15,936 nucleotides of DNA from Gammaproteobacteria bacterium (GTDB lineage: Bacteria; Pseudomonadota; Gammaproteobacteria; UBA7966). Positions 14,001-15,936 of this stretch are shown piece by piece. The number at the start of each line of letters is the position of its first letter. Within the stretch, counting starts at the first letter, position 1. The position numbers and the translations under genes were made by a program. The stretch spans positions 1-15,936 of the forward strand of contig DNIF01000257.1 of the NCBI GenBank assembly GCA_003485715.1, read 5' to 3'. The notes beneath the pieces are model-generated. The model saw nothing but the letters and a program-made list of their open reading frames with translations, did no database searches and was not told the origin of the DNA.

Positions 14001-14816
14001 TCACGCGCTCGCAGCACGCCGACGCAGTCCCGCGCCAAGAAGACCCAGGCCGCTGACGAAGAACCAGGCAGCAGCCGGCAGCGGGACCAGCGCGAAATCC
14101 CCAGCGCCGGCGATGGTGGCCGAACCGACCACATCGGCCACGCTCGGGACGAACTCGAGCGAGGTGCCCGGATCGAAGCCCTCGAAGCCCTCCAGAAGAA
14201 CTTCACCAAGGCGGACGTCGTCGATGAGCAGGGCCGTGTCGGCGATGGCGTCTCCCTCGTCGAAGACCGCGAAGCGGAGCCAGTAGCTGCCGGGCGCGAT
14301 GTCGAAGCTGAAGACGTGCCAGCCGGTCTGACCATCGACGAAGAGGGAGTCTCCTGGACCGAACAGCACCCAGCCGTCACCCACGCTGTCGAAGGACGAC
14401 CCGGGGATGATGGGCAGCCTGCCGTTTTCTTTCCCGACGGCCCCGCTCAGCAGGCGCTCCGTTGCAGGCGAGATGACATCTTCCAGGCGAGTCAGCTCCA
14501 CGAGGAAGAAATCGGGTTCGCCGGCGGTGATTTCCGAGGTCAGCAGGTTGAGGGCAAAACTGATCGAGGTGACGGAATCACCGCTGAGGAAAGAGAAGCC
14601 AAGGGCCGCTTCGTCAGCCTCGAGGGTACGGTCTCCACTGCGGTCAAGGCCGGTGGATCCTTCGCCGAGGAGCGCGCCAGGCCCGGTATTGAGGATGGCG
14701 AACTGGTTGCCCTGGAAGGGCGCGACCAGGCTCGCGGCCAGCGCGGAACCAGGTGCCGCGAGGGCCAGGGCGAGGCAGGTCGAGAGGCCGGGAACGGAGG
14801 CGAACGAACGGGGCAT
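14001..14816 (-). CDS. Exported VPLPA-CTERM protein, beta-sandwich-like
   Basis: Function unknown. The 271 residues start at ATG 14816 with GAGG eight bases upstream. A signal peptide (CLALALAAPGSALAA) is cleaved near residue 28. The body (29-243) is acidic and beta-rich. Segments such as SVTSISFALNLLTSE, PDFFLVELTRLEDVI, GWHVFSFDIAPGSYWLRFAVFDEGD and ADTALLIDDVRLGEVLLEGFE resemble the jelly-roll or lectin-like modules common in PEP-CTERM proteins, though I cannot name the family. The sorting signal is residues 244-271: VPLPAAAWFFVSGLGLLGAG then LRRR. There are no repeats and no Cys in the mature body. It is the first of the inserted genes after aspS, with its own 254-base upstream region. 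Confidence 0.84.
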   Translation of the reverse strand: MPRSFASVPGLSTCLALALAAPGSALAASLVAPFQGNQFAILNTGPGALLGEGSTGLDRSGDRTLEADEAALGFSFLSGDSVTSISFALNLLTSEITAGEPDFFLVELTRLEDVISPATERLLSGAVGKENGRLPIIPGSSFDSVGDGWVLFGPGDSLFVDGQTGWHVFSFDIAPGSYWLRFAVFDEGDAIADTALLIDDVRLGEVLLEGFEGFDPGTSLEFVPSVADVVGSATIAGAGDFALVPLPAAAWFFVSGLGLLGAGLRRRAASA

Positions 14817-14962
14817 GCTGGCATCCTCGAAAGGCGTGGACTGGAGGCGGTGGGAAAAGCACCCGACTCCCGAACAGGCAGGCTATGTGCGTGCGGCACG
14901 GCAGCCGCCTCGCAGCTTCAGGTTTTGCTCACCGTACCAGCCCGCAGACGGCCAGCACCCGG

Positions 14963-14992
14963 CCTGTCACAGGATTTCCCGCGTTTCGGGAA
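14963..14992. promoter_or_regulatory. Two adjacent palindromes upstream of the first VPLPA gene
   Basis: CCTGTCACAGG (14963-14973) and TTCCCG/CGGGAA with a five-base loop (14976-14992) lie side by side, about 150-175 bases upstream of the start, in the 254-base spacer after aspS. They could be a regulator site, or the second could be the end of the aspS transcript; neither is followed by a T-tract. The rest of the spacer shows no recognisable promoter or riboswitch. Confidence 0.35.
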
Positions 14993-15070
14993 GTGCATCA
15001 CACAAATGGATGCTTCGCCTGCGAGACGCACGCTGCACACACGCGTCGCGCCCGCGGCCCCTGCCCGGCC

Positions 15071-15936
15071 TCAGGCCCGCGGTGTCGCCGGGTTGCGCAG
15101 GCGGATGTGCAGCTCACGCAACTGATTCTCGGTGGCGATACCCGGGGCACTGGTCAGCGGGCAGGCGGCGGACTGGGTCTTCGGGAAGGCGATCACATCG
15201 CGGATGGAGCTGGCCCCGGTCATGAGCATGATGAGCCGATCGAGGCCGAAGGCGAGCCCCCCATGCGGCGGGGCACCGTACCGCAGGGCATCGAGCAGGA
15301 AGCCGAACTTCTCCTCCGCCTCCTCGGGGCCGATCCCGAGCAGACCGAAGACCGCGCTCTGCATCTCGCGCCGATGGATGCGCACCGATCCGCCGCCAAT
15401 CTCCGTGCCGTTCAGCACCATGTCGTAGGCCTGCGAGAGGGTGTCGCCGGGGTTCGCCAGAAGCTCTGCGGCATCCTCGGTGGCAGGTGCGGTGAAGGGA
15501 TGGTGCAGGGCGTCCCAGCGCCTCTCCCCCGCGTTCCATTCGAACATGGGGAAATCAACCACCCAGAGCGGGCGCCAGCCGGTTTCGGCCAGCCCCAGAT
15601 CGTTGCCGAGCTTCACGCGCAGCGCGCCCAGGGCGTCGTTCACCACGCGCGCCTCGTCGGCACCGAAGAAGATGAGATCGCCATCGACCGCGCCGGTGCG
15701 CTCGAGGATGCCGGCGATGGTCGCGTCAGGCAGGAACTTGAGGATGGGTGACTGCAGGCCGTCGCGGCCGGCGGCGCGTTCGTTGACCTTGATGTAGGCA
15801 AGCCCCTTGGCACCGTAGATGGCGACGAAGGTGGTGTAGTCATCGACGTGCTTGCGCGAGAGACGTTCACCACCACCCGGAGCCAGCAGGGCCGCGACCC
15901 GGCCGGTCGGGCTAGCTGCGGGGCCGGCGAAGACCT
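15071..15936 (-). CDS. aspS: Aspartate-tRNA ligase AspS, C-terminal part (5' end outside window)
   Basis: Class II aminoacyl-tRNA synthetase that charges tRNA(Asp) in the cytosol. Only the last 288 codons are in the window; the frame is open to the edge. They cover the bacterial insertion domain (VFAGPAASPTGRVAALL to LIFFGADEARVVNDALGALR) and the end of the catalytic core. Visible motifs are WVVDFPMFEW, HHPFTAP, AYDMVLNGTEIGGGSVRIH, KFGFLLDALRYGAPPHGG and class II motif 3 GLAFGLDRLIMLM, followed by SSIRDVIAFPKTQSA. Whether it is the discriminating or the tRNA(Asn)-accepting form cannot be decided because the N-terminal domain is missing. In many relatives yebC follows directly, sometimes after nudB. 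Confidence 0.97.
   Translation of the reverse strand, partial: VFAGPAASPTGRVAALLAPGGGERLSRKHVDDYTTFVAIYGAKGLAYIKVNERAAGRDGLQSPILKFLPDATIAGILERTGAVDGDLIFFGADEARVVNDALGALRVKLGNDLGLAETGWRPLWVVDFPMFEWNAGERRWDALHHPFTAPATEDAAELLANPGDTLSQAYDMVLNGTEIGGGSVRIHRREMQSAVFGLLGIGPEEAEEKFGFLLDALRYGAPPHGGLAFGLDRLIMLMTGASSIRDVIAFPKTQSAACPLTSAPGIATENQLRELHIRLRNPATPRA

Noticed and set aside
14817..14960. Possible cyclic-di-GMP riboswitch in the leader of the first VPLPA gene (AGCAAAACCTGAAGC)
   Set aside because: Only a short stretch resembles the conserved core; the GACGCAAAGCC segment and the paired stems are absent.

Overview
The window is high-G+C DNA, and every gene I can support lies on the minus strand, so transcription runs from right to left. 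Gene content and order point to a gammaproteobacterium, possibly from the Chromatiales/Ectothiorhodospiraceae side; that placement is an inference from synteny and protein style, not from a search. Both edges cut genes: aspS (right) lacks its N-terminal part and queE (left) lacks its last residues.

The backbone is the gammaproteobacterial series aspS - yebC - ruvC - ruvA - ruvB - ybgC - tolQ - tolR - tolA - tolB - pal - cpoB - queE. It covers tRNA charging, translation or gene-expression control (YebC), Holliday-junction processing (RuvABC) and the complete Tol-Pal envelope-division machine with its thioesterase YbgC and periplasmic coordinator CpoB. It ends in the first part of the queuosine/7-deazaguanine enzyme QueE. 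Junctions from ruvC down to queE are tight, with ATGA-type overlaps at ruvC/ruvA, tolR/tolA and pal/cpoB, consistent with one or two long operons.

Two places depart from this order. Between aspS and yebC lie about 4 kb carrying three secreted proteins that each end in a VPLPA-type exosortase sorting signal (VPLPAA, hydrophobic helix, Arg-rich tail), plus nadA (quinolinate synthase) in their midst. Between yebC and ruvC sits an FkbM-type methyltransferase. The three VPLPA proteins share little except signal peptide and sorting tail. The one next to yebC carries six in-phase repeats of about 20 residues ending in PIPLFQR, which I do not recognise as a known family. It is the most novel-looking item here. 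No exosortase is in the window; a VPLPA-specific exosortase (XrtD) is expected elsewhere in the genome.

No rRNA, tRNA, CRISPR array, insertion sequence or prophage gene was seen. No gap without a gene exceeds 300 bases. The larger spacers (9510-9737, 13772-14000, 14817-15070) hold palindromes, a REP-like repeat, a possible sigma-54 promoter and one doubtful 20-codon ORF. Promoter and hairpin calls were made by eye and are tentative.
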